NCBI GenBank assembly: GCA_041319085.1
Contig: CP101033.1
Span: 2,630,501 to 2,694,500, forward strand
Reading direction: 5' to 3'
DNA: 64,000 nt
From: Aeromonas veronii
Lineage (GTDB): Bacteria > Pseudomonadota > Gammaproteobacteria > Enterobacterales > Aeromonadaceae
How positions within the stretch are numbered: position 1 is the first letter of the stretch; the number at the start of each line of letters is the position of its first letter. Below the pieces are notes generated by a model. It made no database searches. It was not told the DNA's origin and worked only from the letters and a program-made list of their open reading frames with translations. Below, piece after piece: positions 34,952 to 43,852 of this stretch. The translations under genes were made by a program, and so were the position numbers.

Positions 34952-36451
34952 CTGTCTCTTGATCACAACTATTGGTGCTCAAGAGACTGCGCCAGTTCGT
35001 AGCCTTCCAGGAGGGTCTGGAGTCGAAACCAGCCCTCCCATAATGCCGCTATTGAAGCCCGCCCCGTTCGTTTAGTGTCCTTCCAGCCCCCAGCTTGGCC
35101 AGGCTCCGGTACGCCCATCTCATATCCGGCACCTTGGTTGGCAACGGCGTTTTCTCTACCTTTCGCCAAAGCAGCTTCCACCCCGTCGGGCCTATCACCG
35201 TTTCGCAGCTTTGATTCTGTGCCGATGACTCCTCGTTGATAAACCTCAATTGCAACAGACGCACCGCGATAAACGACAAGATGACGCACATCCGCTTCAG
35301 GTTATCCATGCTCTGCATCCTTAAGGTTTCTACCCGAGTGCCGGCACTCTTCCAGACCTTGTGATAATCCTCGATAAGCCAGCGCCGCTCGTAATAGCCG
35401 ATAACCTTGCGGGCCTGTGCATCGTCGGTCACGGCTTCACTAGTCAGCAGGTGCCACTCCAGCCGGTCAGAGGCATCGCCCTGCTCAATGCATCCCACGT
35501 AGTAGAGCGGGATATCCGGCTCGTTACGCTTGTTGGCCGGAGCCTTTAGGGTGACTTTGGTAAACTTGATGTCGAGCACGGCCTCTCTGGCTTTTCTGCC
35601 GCCCCGCTGCGGTATTTTGACGACCTTGGTGCCGGCAGAGTGGCACTGCCGGGCATAGTCGTAGAGCTTGTGGTCATGCTCTTCGATACAGCGACTTTGC
35701 ATCGAGCGCACCACAAAGCGTTGTTGGTTGCTCTGCTTGTAATGCAGATATTCGTAGATATCCGCTTCCCGGTCACAGACCGAGATAACGTTGGCCATCT
35801 GAGTGCCGAGACGGGCGGCAAAGGCCACGGATGCCTCCTCCCACTTGCGACTCTCTTTCTCCTTGTAAGGCCGGGTGGCATGCCGGTGGCTCTCTCCCCG
35901 CTTGCTGACATCACGGGTCCAGATACGCTGTGCAATCATGCCGACCACCTGCGATTTATGCGGAGCAAACAACAAGACGGAGTGAGCCAGCAGAGCGCGA
36001 CTACTGCCTTGATTGGTGTGCCCCAGCTCATCATGGACGCTGGCATGGTTGAAGGTCAGGGCCGTGGTATCTTCCAGTGCCAGCAACAGGTCGTAGTCCC
36101 TGGCTAGGGCTGCGGTGGTGGCAAAGCCTGCATCAGCAATGGCATCGGCATTGACATGGTGGTTGCGAATAAAGCGATATGAGCCTTCCATGTCGGCGGG
36201 TGAGAGGGGAAGTTGTGACACGCAATCTCCGGGTTGTTGAGCAAGGGCTGTGGCGAGTTTGACGAGACGTTCAGTGCGTCTGGGGTCCTTGAGATTGGCA
36301 TGGCCAAACTGGTCGAATGCCCATTGTTCGAGTTGGGTGAGATGCATATTAGAGCCGTGATAAGGGATGGCAAAAGAGTCAGATCACGGAGAAGGGAAAA
36401 GGTTCAAAAAAATCCCCAAGCGATGCTTGGGGATTTGTGTATAAGAGACAG
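34952..36451 (-). mobile_element. IS4-family (IS50 group) insertion sequence, 1500 bp
   Basis: The ends are CTGTCTCTTGATCACAAC at the left and, read inward from the right, CTGTCTCTTATACACAA. Both share the CTGTCTCTT start known from IS50/Tn5 inside and outside ends. An 8 bp duplication flanks the element. It carries one transposase gene filling almost all of its length on the reverse strand. The insertion appears recent because ends and duplication are exact. No passenger gene is present. Confidence 0.93.
34969..36347 (-). pseudogene. IS4-family transposase, frameshifted near the 3' end
   Basis: The main frame (36347 down to 35049) encodes 432 residues of an IS50-like DDE transposase. D-x-x-R-T-E-R-L lies near the N-terminus, L-E-D-T-T-A-L is near residue 90, V-C-D-R-E-A-D is near 193, and the Y-R-E-K-type motif Y-Y-E-R-R-W-L-I-E-D-Y-H-K-V-W-K is near 318. 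After L-A-K-L-G the frame is lost. The expected C-terminus (G-W-K-D-T-K-R-T-G ... L-W-E-G-W) continues in another frame to 34969, 17 bases from the IS end. One G is missing from a G5 run (35087-35091). Confidence 0.88.
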
Positions 36452-36469
36452 CCACTCGGCCCCTTTTTT
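36452..36469 (+). terminator. right half of the split terminator with target duplication
   Basis: CCACTCGG (36452-36459) is the right target copy, followed by CCCCTTTTTT. Together with 34935-34951 it made the pre-insertion terminator. Confidence 0.85.
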
Positions 36470-36702
36470 GATCCTGTCCCCTCACGCCAGCACCGTCCCT
36501 GTTGTGACTTACCGCACAGTTTGGCTCACCATTAAGATTGATAAATCACTTATTTTGTTTTGATTCAACAAGTTATAAATATCCCGCCGAATACTCCAAA
36601 TGATTGCCCCCAAATCCGATCAGGATCACATTTATCCCCGGCACTAAGGGGTAGCTTTGGTCTTACAGGCACAATCAAACGAAACCAAGGAGGTTCCATT
36701 AC

Positions 36703-36918
36703 ATGTTCCCAGAGTACAGAGAACTCATCTCGAAACTGAAGAGCAGTGATGTCCATTTCCAGAAGAAGTTTGACTTGCACAACGACCTGGATGCGGAGAT
36801 TAGAAAGTTGGAAAAGCATCACGCCAGCGACTATAGCGCCGAGGTGAGAGATCTGAAAAAACAGAAACTCAAACTGAAAGAGGAGATATACGACATCCTC
36901 AAACAACATCCACACTAG
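36703..36918 (+). CDS. YdcH family protein (DUF465)
   Basis: A 71-residue, almost entirely helical, charged protein. M-F-P-E-Y-R-E-L-I-S-K-L-K and L-D-A-E-I-R-K-L-E followed by L-K-K-Q-K-L-K-L-K-E-E-I match DUF465/YdcH, small coiled-coil proteins of unknown function. AAGGAGG precedes the ATG at good spacing, implying strong translation. A terminator follows, so it is monocistronic. Confidence 0.9.
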   Translation: MFPEYRELISKLKSSDVHFQKKFDLHNDLDAEIRKLEKHHASDYSAEVRDLKKQKLKLKEEIYDILKQHPH

Positions 36919-36956
36919 ATGCCTCGAAGAATATAAGGATAAGCAATTTATCCCCC

Positions 36957-36982
36957 AGCCCGGCCCAAGTGCCGGGCTTTTT
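36957..36982 (+). terminator. intrinsic terminator of the YdcH-like gene
   Basis: AGCCCGGC-ccaagt-GCCGGGCT followed by TTTTG. Confidence 0.88.
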
Positions 36983-37079
36983 GTTGTTTCAGTCAATTAG
37001 TTGACGCCCGTGCCTACCGATGTTTACGGTTATTTGTTACATTTCCCTTTGGAATTCAAGGTATAAGGGTGGTGATAAC

Positions 37080-38273
37080 ATGAGCAGAAAACGATCTTTT
37101 TATCATCTCTTGCTGCTTTGCCTGTTCGCATTGAGCCACCCTCTGCGGGCTCAGGAGCCGGAGCTGGAGTTGTGGCACTCCCAGCAGGCCGGGTACGTGA
37201 TCGATGACGTGATCGCCCTCTTCAATCAGGAGGGGAACCACCGCGTGCGGGTCACCCAGATTGAACCGGGCAAGATCAAGGCGGATCTCCTGCTGGCCGC
37301 GCAAGCCAGGGGGCTGCCCGATCTGATGCTGATCCCCTCCGACTTTATCGGCCTCTACCGCCAGATGGCCCTCGCCCCTCTCCCCGCCGAGTGGTTTTCC
37401 CCCGCACTGATGACCAGCGCCCTGCGTTATGTCACCCTCGACAAGCAACGCTGGGGCATGCCCATGATGCAGGGCAACCATCTGATGCTGTTTTACAACA
37501 AGGCGCAGGTCTCGGCGCCGGTGACCCAATGGCAGCAACTGGCTGCCATCACCCCGGCCCTCAAGGCCAAGGGGGTCTACCCCGTCAGCTGGCCCTATCA
37601 CGACATGTACTACTTCGCCGCCTTTTTGCACACCTTTGGCGGCTCGCCAGTGACCGAAGGGCGCATCACCCTCGACACCCCGGCCATGGTGCAGGCGCTG
37701 GAGGCCTACCGCACCGTCGCCAGCGAACAGTGGATCGATCCCGACTGCGACTACGATGCCGCCCTCGCCCGCTTCAATGAGGGCAAGAGCGCCTACCTCA
37801 TCAACGGGGACTGGGCGTTCAATGATCTGGTGAAAAACATGGGGGATAAACTGGGAGTCGCCCTGCTGCCCCGCTGGCAAACGCGCCCCATGCACTCCAT
37901 GAGCGGCGCCTACGTGATGGGCGCCTCCCGTTGGGCGATGGACGATGAGGACCGGCTGCCCGTCATCAAGGCGCTGATGGCCTTTATTCAGCGTCAGGAT
38001 ATCCAGCAGTTCATCTATCATCAGGGGGCGCTGCTGCCGGTCAATCAAAAGGCCTTTGCCACCATCAGCCACAACCCCACACCTCGGGAAAAAGTGCTGC
38101 TGGAACAGTTCACACTCACCGCCCCGATGCCCTCCGACAGCGCCATGTCCATTGCCTGGCAAGCGATGGATAAAGGGTTCGAGCGCTTTAAAGAAGGGAT
38201 CAGTGCCGCCGACACTGCCCGCTATATGCAACAGCTGGCCGACCAGCAGTATCGACAGGTGAAGTCACAATGA
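37080..38273 (+). CDS. extracellular solute-binding protein, family 1 (sugar type)
   Basis: A 397-residue periplasmic protein. The signal peptide (M-S-R-K-R-S-F-Y-H-L-L-L-L, cleavage near L-R-A|Q at residue 24) is followed by a maltose-binding-type domain starting E-L-E-L-W-H-S. The G-D-W-A-F-N-D segment near residue 242 and the overall length are typical. There are no ABC permease or ATPase genes nearby. Instead the stop overlaps the ATG of a membrane diguanylate cyclase (ATGA, 38270-38273), suggesting the binding protein passes ligand information to that sensor. Confidence 0.88.
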   Translation: MSRKRSFYHLLLLCLFALSHPLRAQEPELELWHSQQAGYVIDDVIALFNQEGNHRVRVTQIEPGKIKADLLLAAQARGLPDLMLIPSDFIGLYRQMALAPLPAEWFSPALMTSALRYVTLDKQRWGMPMMQGNHLMLFYNKAQVSAPVTQWQQLAAITPALKAKGVYPVSWPYHDMYYFAAFLHTFGGSPVTEGRITLDTPAMVQALEAYRTVASEQWIDPDCDYDAALARFNEGKSAYLINGDWAFNDLVKNMGDKLGVALLPRWQTRPMHSMSGAYVMGASRWAMDDEDRLPVIKALMAFIQRQDIQQFIYHQGALLPVNQKAFATISHNPTPREKVLLEQFTLTAPMPSDSAMSIAWQAMDKGFERFKEGISAADTARYMQQLADQQYRQVKSQ

Positions 38274-40408
38274 ACCACCGTACCGTTCGGCTCGGCCCGA
38301 CCCTTATCATCATCCTGTTTACCGTCGCCCTGTTGCCGGCACTGCTGGCCAGCACGGTACTGCTGATCCGCCAACACCAGATCATCGCCCAAAGCGAGCA
38401 GTCACAGCTGGAGCGGGCCCTCACCAGCATAACCCGCGAGGCCCACTTTCGCAGCGAGCTGATCGGCACCCAGATCAATCAGCTCAGCCAGGATCGGGTG
38501 CTCCATCAGGCCCTCGACAACTTCCTCTTCTCCAGCCATGCCCGGCTGGCACTGGCCACCTTTATCAAGTCCAACAGCCTGCTGACCTCGGCCTACCTCA
38601 TCGATGACAAGGGACTGGTGGTGGAGTACATCAATGGCCAGGCCTCCCATCTCGAGTCGAGCAACCTGATGCCGCAGCTGATGGCCTGGAGCAAGACCCG
38701 CGAGGCGAAACAAGGCAAGCATCTGCTGCTGCCCGTTGATGACCCGGTACTGGTTGATGGCATGGAGCAGAGCCGTAATCGAGGTCTGGCACTGGTGGCC
38801 CCCATCTATCGCAACCACCAGCGCGCAGGGGTGATGCAAAATCCTTCCGGCTTCGTGATGGCGGTATTCCCCTGGCAACAGATGGCCCAGTTGCTGGAAC
38901 CTTATCTCAAGGGGAGCGAATATCTGGTGATCTCCCAGGGAGAGACACTCCTCTACCAAAACCTCCGCCATAGCAACAATGCAATCGACGACCGGGAACC
39001 AAGCCAGATCTCGCAACCATTACGCATCGGCTGGCCCCAGCTGGAGCAGGAGATCGCCCCCACTATCACCCTCTACAGCTACAGCAATGACAGAGTCAGC
39101 GAGCTCAACAAATCCCAACAACTGCTGACCGTCAGCATCGCCGTCATGTTGCTGCTGGTGGCCATCGGCTGCGTCTGGCTCACCCGCTGGCTCACCCGAC
39201 CGCTGCGCTCGCTGGCCGCGCTGGTGCGCAGCTATGGCAAGGGCAACTACCAGCAACGGCAGGCGCCGCTGCGCTTTGTGGAGTACGACGAGGTGCGCCA
39301 GCTGCTGCAGGAGATGGCCTACACCATCTCGGCCCAGGTGCGGGCGCTCTATCAGCAGAACGAACAGTTGCAGCAGGCCAATAGCGAAAAAGAGGCCTTC
39401 AACCAGCGGCTGCTCGGCTTCAACGATGAACTGGAGCAAGAGGTTGCCTCGCAAACGACCGCCCTGCGCTCGGCCCTGAGCCGGGAGGAGCGCAGCCGCC
39501 ATATCCTGCAATCCTGGCTGCAGTTCGGTCTGCACCAGCAGCTGGATATCGATATTGCCGAGCTGGCCAGCTCCGCCCTGCTGCAACTCTCCCAACTCTA
39601 TCCCGGCCACCGCTGGGGGCTGGTGATCCACCGCGACGGACAGCCCCACTACTCCCTGACCCAGGGGGTCGATGCCCCCTTGCGGGATGCCCTGCAGGAG
39701 AAACTGACCCAACTGATGGATGAGGAGGTCAAACACTCAGAATGCCAGTGGGATAACGCACTCTGGAAGATCATGACCCTGCCCGGCAGCCAGAGCGGCG
39801 CACTGTTTGGCTATCTGATGGTGAGCGCAGAAGGGCTGGAGTCCGAAGACAGGGCCATCTTGCGGCTGTTTGCCAAGCAGCTGGCGGTGGGCATCGAGGG
39901 GCGCCTCTTCACCGATGAGCTGGCGCGGGTCGCCCGCACCGATAACCTCACCGGGCTGCCTAACCGGCAGGCGTTCGAAGAGACGTTCCATCACTATCAG
40001 GCGGTGCTGGCACGCCATCCCGAACGTCACCTCGCCCTCTTTATGCTCGATCTTAACGGCCTCAAGCGTACCAACGACCAGTATGGGCACGAGGCGGGCG
40101 ACGCCCTGCTGATCCAGATGGCTCGCCAGCTGCGCACTCTCTGCCGACAAAATGAGCGCATATTCAGAATGGGGGGAGACGAATTCGTCCTGCTGGCAGA
40201 AGCCGATCACCTTGCCTGCCAGCAGCTGGCCAGCAGACTGGTGGCCAGCCAACAGAGCGCAACCGTGCAGCATGGGGAACACAGCTTCCCGCTGCGTTTT
40301 GCCATTGGCTGGAGCAGCAGCGACCAGACCCCGCTGGCGGAGCTGAGTCGGGTGGCGGACGACGCCATGTATGCCGACAAGGCGCGCTTCTATCAGGGGC
40401 AGCGATAA
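38270..40408 (+). CDS. membrane-bound diguanylate cyclase with periplasmic sensor
   Basis: A 712-residue inner-membrane sensor enzyme. The first transmembrane helix is at about residues 10-32, a periplasmic region (Cache-like in size) runs to about 280, and a second helix is at about 285-307. A HAMP-like linker (R-W-L-T-R-P-L-R-S-L), a coiled coil near 355-410, a GAF-like region, then the GGDEF domain (about 555-712) follow. The active site R-M-G-G-D-E-F is intact, so it should make c-di-GMP. The residues at the inhibitory I-site read R-Q-N-E, not RxxD. It is coupled to the binding-protein gene. Confidence 0.92.
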   Translation: MNHRTVRLGPTLIIILFTVALLPALLASTVLLIRQHQIIAQSEQSQLERALTSITREAHFRSELIGTQINQLSQDRVLHQALDNFLFSSHARLALATFIKSNSLLTSAYLIDDKGLVVEYINGQASHLESSNLMPQLMAWSKTREAKQGKHLLLPVDDPVLVDGMEQSRNRGLALVAPIYRNHQRAGVMQNPSGFVMAVFPWQQMAQLLEPYLKGSEYLVISQGETLLYQNLRHSNNAIDDREPSQISQPLRIGWPQLEQEIAPTITLYSYSNDRVSELNKSQQLLTVSIAVMLLLVAIGCVWLTRWLTRPLRSLAALVRSYGKGNYQQRQAPLRFVEYDEVRQLLQEMAYTISAQVRALYQQNEQLQQANSEKEAFNQRLLGFNDELEQEVASQTTALRSALSREERSRHILQSWLQFGLHQQLDIDIAELASSALLQLSQLYPGHRWGLVIHRDGQPHYSLTQGVDAPLRDALQEKLTQLMDEEVKHSECQWDNALWKIMTLPGSQSGALFGYLMVSAEGLESEDRAILRLFAKQLAVGIEGRLFTDELARVARTDNLTGLPNRQAFEETFHHYQAVLARHPERHLALFMLDLNGLKRTNDQYGHEAGDALLIQMARQLRTLCRQNERIFRMGGDEFVLLAEADHLACQQLASRLVASQQSATVQHGEHSFPLRFAIGWSSSDQTPLAELSRVADDAMYADKARFYQGQR

Positions 40409-40422
40409 AAGCGGAGGTCTCT

Positions 40423-40449
40423 GGCGTTGGCGAGCCTTTCGCCAACGCC
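40423..40449 (+). terminator. hairpin after the diguanylate cyclase gene
   Basis: GGCGTTGGC and GCCAACGCC form a perfect 9 bp stem; no T-run follows, so efficiency is uncertain. Confidence 0.5.
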
Positions 40450-40546
40450 CTGATCAGCTCGCAAAAATGGCGCGCAACGCTAGACGCGGCGCGGACCATG
40501 AATAAGATAGGGGCTCTTGATGTCTCGATTTGGAAGGGAGTAGGAA

Positions 40547-41206
40547 ATGGAGTTAGTGCTTGGCCCACTGGAAGCCCGCGTTATCGGCTGTCTGATTGAA
40601 AAAGAGATCTGCACCCCGGATCAATATCCCCTCTCCCTTAATGCACTGGTCAACGCCTGCAACCAGAAGAGCAACCGCGAGCCGGTGCTGGAGCTCTCCG
40701 AGCTCGATATCCGCGCCGTGGTGGACGAGCTGATCCGCAAGCGGCTGGTGGTCAACACCGCCGGCTTCAACGCCCGGGTGCCCCGCTATCAGCACAGATT
40801 CTGCAACACCGAGTTTGGCGAGCTGAAATTCAGCGCCCAGGCGCTTGGCATTGTCTGCGAACTACTGCTGCGCGGCCCGCAAACCCCGGGGGAGCTGCGC
40901 TCCCGTACCAACCGCCTGTGCAGCTTTGATGATGTCACCGAGGTGGATGCGGTGCTGACCCAGCTCATCGAGCGTGGCCCCTACGTGGTCAAGCTGCCGC
41001 GCGAGCCGGGCAAGCGCGAATCCCGCTACGCTCACCTGTTTAGCGGCGAAGTGGATATTCAGGCGATGATGGATGCCACCCCTGCCGCGGCCTTTGCCTC
41101 CCCTGCAGCCGACCGTCTGAGCGAGCTGGAGCAGGAGGTGGACGAGCTCAAGAGCCGTCTCGCCGCCATGGAAGCCCGGCTGGCCGCGCTGGATGGTCAG
41201 GGCTGA
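40547..41206 (+). CDS. YceH family protein (DUF480)
   Basis: A 219-residue protein with two winged-helix-like repeats. It starts [13 protein letters not shown] with [12 protein letters not shown] soon after, the typical DUF480 beginning, and [14 protein letters not shown] near residue 105. The C-terminus is a short coiled coil (about 185-215). Function unknown; a DNA-binding or protein-binding role is possible from the fold. It has its own strong terminator. Confidence 0.93.
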   Translation: MELVLGPLEARVIGCLIEKEICTPDQYPLSLNALVNACNQKSNREPVLELSELDIRAVVDELIRKRLVVNTAGFNARVPRYQHRFCNTEFGELKFSAQALGIVCELLLRGPQTPGELRSRTNRLCSFDDVTEVDAVLTQLIERGPYVVKLPREPGKRESRYAHLFSGEVDIQAMMDATPAAAFASPAADRLSELEQEVDELKSRLAAMEARLAALDGQG

Positions 41207-41234
41207 TCACCTTTACCATCGCCAATCGCTATCA

Positions 41235-41274
41235 GGGAGCCGGGGCTGATGTCCCCGGCTCCCTGCGTTTTTTC
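41235..41274 (+). terminator. intrinsic terminator of yceH
   Basis: GGGAGCCGGGG-ctgatgt-CCCCGGCTCCC, an 11 bp stem, followed by TGCGTTTTTT. Confidence 0.92.
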
Positions 41275-41291
41275 ATCGTGAGGAAGTGCCC

Positions 41292-41849
41292 GTGATCACC
41301 CTGATTAAAGAGTCTGACCACCAGAAGATGCCCTGGAAAAACCAGCAGGGCACCACCAGCCAGATCCTCATCTCCCCCAAAGGGACGAGCCTTGCCAAAC
41401 TCGACTTTGACTATCGACTGAGCTCGGCCCCCATCAAGAGCGCGGGCCCCTTCTCCCCTTTCCCCGGCTATCAGCGCATTTTGCTGCCGGTGAGCGGGGC
41501 AGGCTTTGTGCTCAACGGTCACCCCTACGCCACCTTCGAGGCCGCGCACTTTAGCGGCGATGAAGAGACCCACTGCGAGCTGCTGAAAAAAGAGGTGACC
41601 GATCTCGGGCTTATCTACCATCCGGATCGCATTAGCGCCAACGTGCGGGTACTGAACCTCCCCTTCCCGCTTACTCTTACTCTTGAGCCAGAGAAGACCT
41701 ACCTCTGCCACCTGCTGAGCGGCCAGCTGACCGTGCAGGGCAAAGAGGTGGCCATCAACGAGACGCTGGTGGTCACCGGGGAAGAGCGCATTCACTTCGA
41801 ATGCCAGAAGAAGACCGCCATCGCCTTCTTTACCCTGCAGGCCAAATAG
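41292..41849 (+). CDS. HutD/Ves family cupin protein
   Basis: A 185-residue double-cupin-like cytoplasmic protein. P-W-K-N-Q-Q-G-T-T-S-Q-I near residue 14 and the F-D-Y-R-L-S-S-A-P-I segment followed by G-P-F-S-P-F-P-G-Y-Q-R match the HutD/Ves family. HutD occurs in histidine-utilisation clusters; no hut gene is adjacent here. A GTG at 41292 is preferred because GAGG is suitably spaced; a GTG at 41286 is also possible. Confidence 0.85.
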   Translation: MITLIKESDHQKMPWKNQQGTTSQILISPKGTSLAKLDFDYRLSSAPIKSAGPFSPFPGYQRILLPVSGAGFVLNGHPYATFEAAHFSGDEETHCELLKKEVTDLGLIYHPDRISANVRVLNLPFPLTLTLEPEKTYLCHLLSGQLTVQGKEVAINETLVVTGEERIHFECQKKTAIAFFTLQAK

Positions 41850-41904
41850 CGCGAAAGTCGTCGGTGTGCAGTCATGCCACGCCACACACAAACAGCAGAG
41901 ATGA

Positions 41905-41928
41905 AAAAGCCGGGCAATCCCGGCTTTT
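41905..41928. terminator. bidirectional terminator between the hutD-like gene and azurin
   Basis: AAAAGCCGGG-caat-CCCGGCTTTT, lying between converging genes. Confidence 0.85.
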
Positions 41929-41964
41929 GCGATTAAGGCAACCGGCTCGATGCCGGTCATAACC

Positions 41965-42405
41965 TTAGTTGACCTTGAAGGAGCCCTTCATCATGGCAAA
42001 GTGGCCGGGGAAGGAGCAGAAGAAGGTGAGATCCTTGCCCGCCAGACCGTCGGTCTTGAAGGTGACGCTGCTGCTCTCGCCGCCGCCGATCAGCTTGGTG
42101 TGAGCCAGCACACGGGGATCATCCTTGGGCAGATAGCCGTTCTCGGCCCCGGCGCTCATCCCGGCAGTCGCCACGGTCTGATAGTCGGCGGTGCTGGCCA
42201 GCACCCAGTTGTGGCCCATGGCGGTTGCAGGCAGCTTGCCGGTGTGGTTCAGGGTGACCGTCACCTCCTTGCAGGTGGCTGGCACGCTCATCTCTTTGAG
42301 GTTGTACTGCATGGCATCATTGCCTTCGATGACCAGTGCACACTCATCCGCCAGCACGGGGGCAGCCAGGGTACTCAGAAACAGCAGGGTAATCGCCTTT
42401 TTCAT
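41965..42405 (-). CDS. azurin (blue copper protein)
   Basis: A 146-residue periplasmic electron carrier. The signal peptide (M-K-K-A-I-T-L-L-F-L-S-T-L-A-A-P-V-L-A, cleavage near 19) is followed by a mature start D-E-C-A-L-V-I-E-G. The copper ligands are visible: H in M-G-H-N-W, then C, H and M in F-F-C-S-F-P-G-H-F-A-M-M. It shuttles electrons to terminal reductases such as nitrite or cytochrome peroxidase systems. AGGAG is seven bases before the ATG at 42405. An FNR-like site lies about 84 bases upstream. Confidence 0.96.
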   Translation of the reverse strand: MKKAITLLFLSTLAAPVLADECALVIEGNDAMQYNLKEMSVPATCKEVTVTLNHTGKLPATAMGHNWVLASTADYQTVATAGMSAGAENGYLPKDDPRVLAHTKLIGGGESSSVTFKTDGLAGKDLTFFCSFPGHFAMMKGSFKVN

Positions 42406-42730
42406 CATCTTCTCCTTTGATTGGCAATGGATGGCAGCGACTTGGCAGATGCAATTAACGCTTCGCAAAGATGCCGTATAAATCGACCTTCATTTTACTC
42501 AATTGTCTTCAATCGGCGATGGCTTTTGGCCAAAGCTGCGGGCCAGGTCACCAGACTGTGCTGTACTCACCAATCCCTCCCTCACGGATGGACGATACGA
42601 CCCGCTGTTCAAAACTGTTTAATTTTTTCTGCCCTTTTCCCTCCGATTGCGCCCATCAGGGCTCGCCCGGCGGGCGCCCCTTGGCTAAGCTATCGCCCCG
42701 ATATGAACCTTCTCCAGATGAGAGCGCCGG
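42406..42730. other. divergent intergenic region azurin / apbE
   Basis: 325 bases containing the promoters of both genes. The one clear element is the FNR-like site at 42489-42502. No additional gene is supported. Confidence 0.55.
42489..42502 (-). promoter_or_regulatory. FNR-like box upstream of azurin
   Basis: On the reverse strand TTGAGTAAAATGAA differs by one base from the feo box at 4644-4657 and matches the FNR consensus at eight of ten positions. The position, 84 bases before the start codon, suits anaerobic activation. Confidence 0.5.
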
Positions 42731-43801
42731 ATGATTGTGATGACCCCCGTGGCGGCCCTGCGCGGTCTGCTGCTGACCCTGCTGCTGGCGCTGGCCGGCT
42801 GCCAGCCCACCCCGCCTGCCCAGACCCGTATTCAGGGCAAGACCATGGGCACCTACTATGTGGTGACCCTTAGCGATAGCTATCCCGGTGGGGAGCCCGC
42901 CCTCAAAAGCGACGTAGAGAGCCTGCTGGCCAGGATGAACAAGGAGATCTCCACCTACGATCCGGGCTCGCTCATCTCCCGTTTCAATCAGGGGCCCGCC
43001 AATACCCCGTTTGCCATCCCGCCCGCCATGGCCATCATAGTCCAGCAGGGGATTGATGCCGGTAAGCTGACCGACGGCAAGCTGGATGTGACCGTGGGGC
43101 CACTGGTCAATCTGTGGGGCTTTGGCCCGGACAAACGCCCGGTCAAGCGACCCGATGAGGCGGCCATCGCCGCCGCCCGCCACAAGGTGGGGATCGACAA
43201 GCTGACCCTGACCCCGCAGGGGGATCACTTCCTGCTCGAAAAAACGATCCCGGATCTCTATCTCGACCTCTCCACTCTTGGCGAAGGGGCGGCATCGGAT
43301 GAAATCGCCGCCCTGCTCGAGAGCAAGAGGGTACACAACTATCTGATCGAAGTGGCCGGGGCGGTGCGCAGCAAGGGCAACAACAGCAAGGGCTCGCCAT
43401 GGAAAGTGGCCATCGTCGAACCCTCCGATCAGCCGGGGGCCTTCTCCGATATCGTCATTCCCAACGGCATGGCGCTCAGCACCGCGGGCAGCTATCGCAA
43501 CTACTACGAGCTGGATGGCCAGCGTTACTCCCATATCATCGACCCTGCTACCGGGCAGCCGGTCACCCACAAGCTGGTCTCCGCCAGCGTGATCACCCCG
43601 ACCGCACTGGAGGCCGATGCTCTCGATACGGCCCTGATGGTGATGGGCCCCGAACAGGCGATGGAATTTGCCAGACAGCACCAGCTGGCGGTCTATCTCA
43701 TCATCAAGACCGAACAGGGCTTCAAGGCCGAGTACACGCCACAATTTGCTCCCTATTTGGCGAAAAAGCTGGCAGAGAAGCGGGCAGAAAAACACTCCTG
43801 A
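42731..43801 (+). CDS. apbE: FAD:protein FMN transferase (ApbE-like lipoprotein)
   Basis: A 356-residue periplasmic flavin transferase. The signal peptide ends in the lipobox L-A-L-A-G-C (Cys near residue 23). Conserved ApbE segments include G-K-T-M-G-T-Y-Y near 37, D-V-T-V-G-P-L-V-N-L-W-G-F-G near 119-132, L-D-L-S-T-L-G-E-G near 180 and the Y-S-H-I-I-D-P-A-T-G-Q-P block near 272. It attaches FMN covalently to threonines, for example in Na+-NQR and RNF subunits. Neither complex is adjacent. Confidence 0.95.
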   Translation: MIVMTPVAALRGLLLTLLLALAGCQPTPPAQTRIQGKTMGTYYVVTLSDSYPGGEPALKSDVESLLARMNKEISTYDPGSLISRFNQGPANTPFAIPPAMAIIVQQGIDAGKLTDGKLDVTVGPLVNLWGFGPDKRPVKRPDEAAIAAARHKVGIDKLTLTPQGDHFLLEKTIPDLYLDLSTLGEGAASDEIAALLESKRVHNYLIEVAGAVRSKGNNSKGSPWKVAIVEPSDQPGAFSDIVIPNGMALSTAGSYRNYYELDGQRYSHIIDPATGQPVTHKLVSASVITPTALEADALDTALMVMGPEQAMEFARQHQLAVYLIIKTEQGFKAEYTPQFAPYLAKKLAEKRAEKHS

Positions 43802-43805
43802 ACAT

Positions 43806-43827
43806 AAGGCCCCGAGAACGGGGCCTT
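43806..43827. terminator. terminator between apbE and hsp20
   Basis: AAGGCCCC-gagaac-GGGGCCTT lies between converging genes; only a weak T-run follows. Confidence 0.7.
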
Positions 43828-43852
43828 GTCATTAGGGGTCATTGATGACGGG

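Noticed and set aside
41950..42420. Forward frame of 156 codons opposite azurin
   Set aside because: Azurin on the reverse strand has all copper ligands and a signal peptide; the opposite frame is a shadow.
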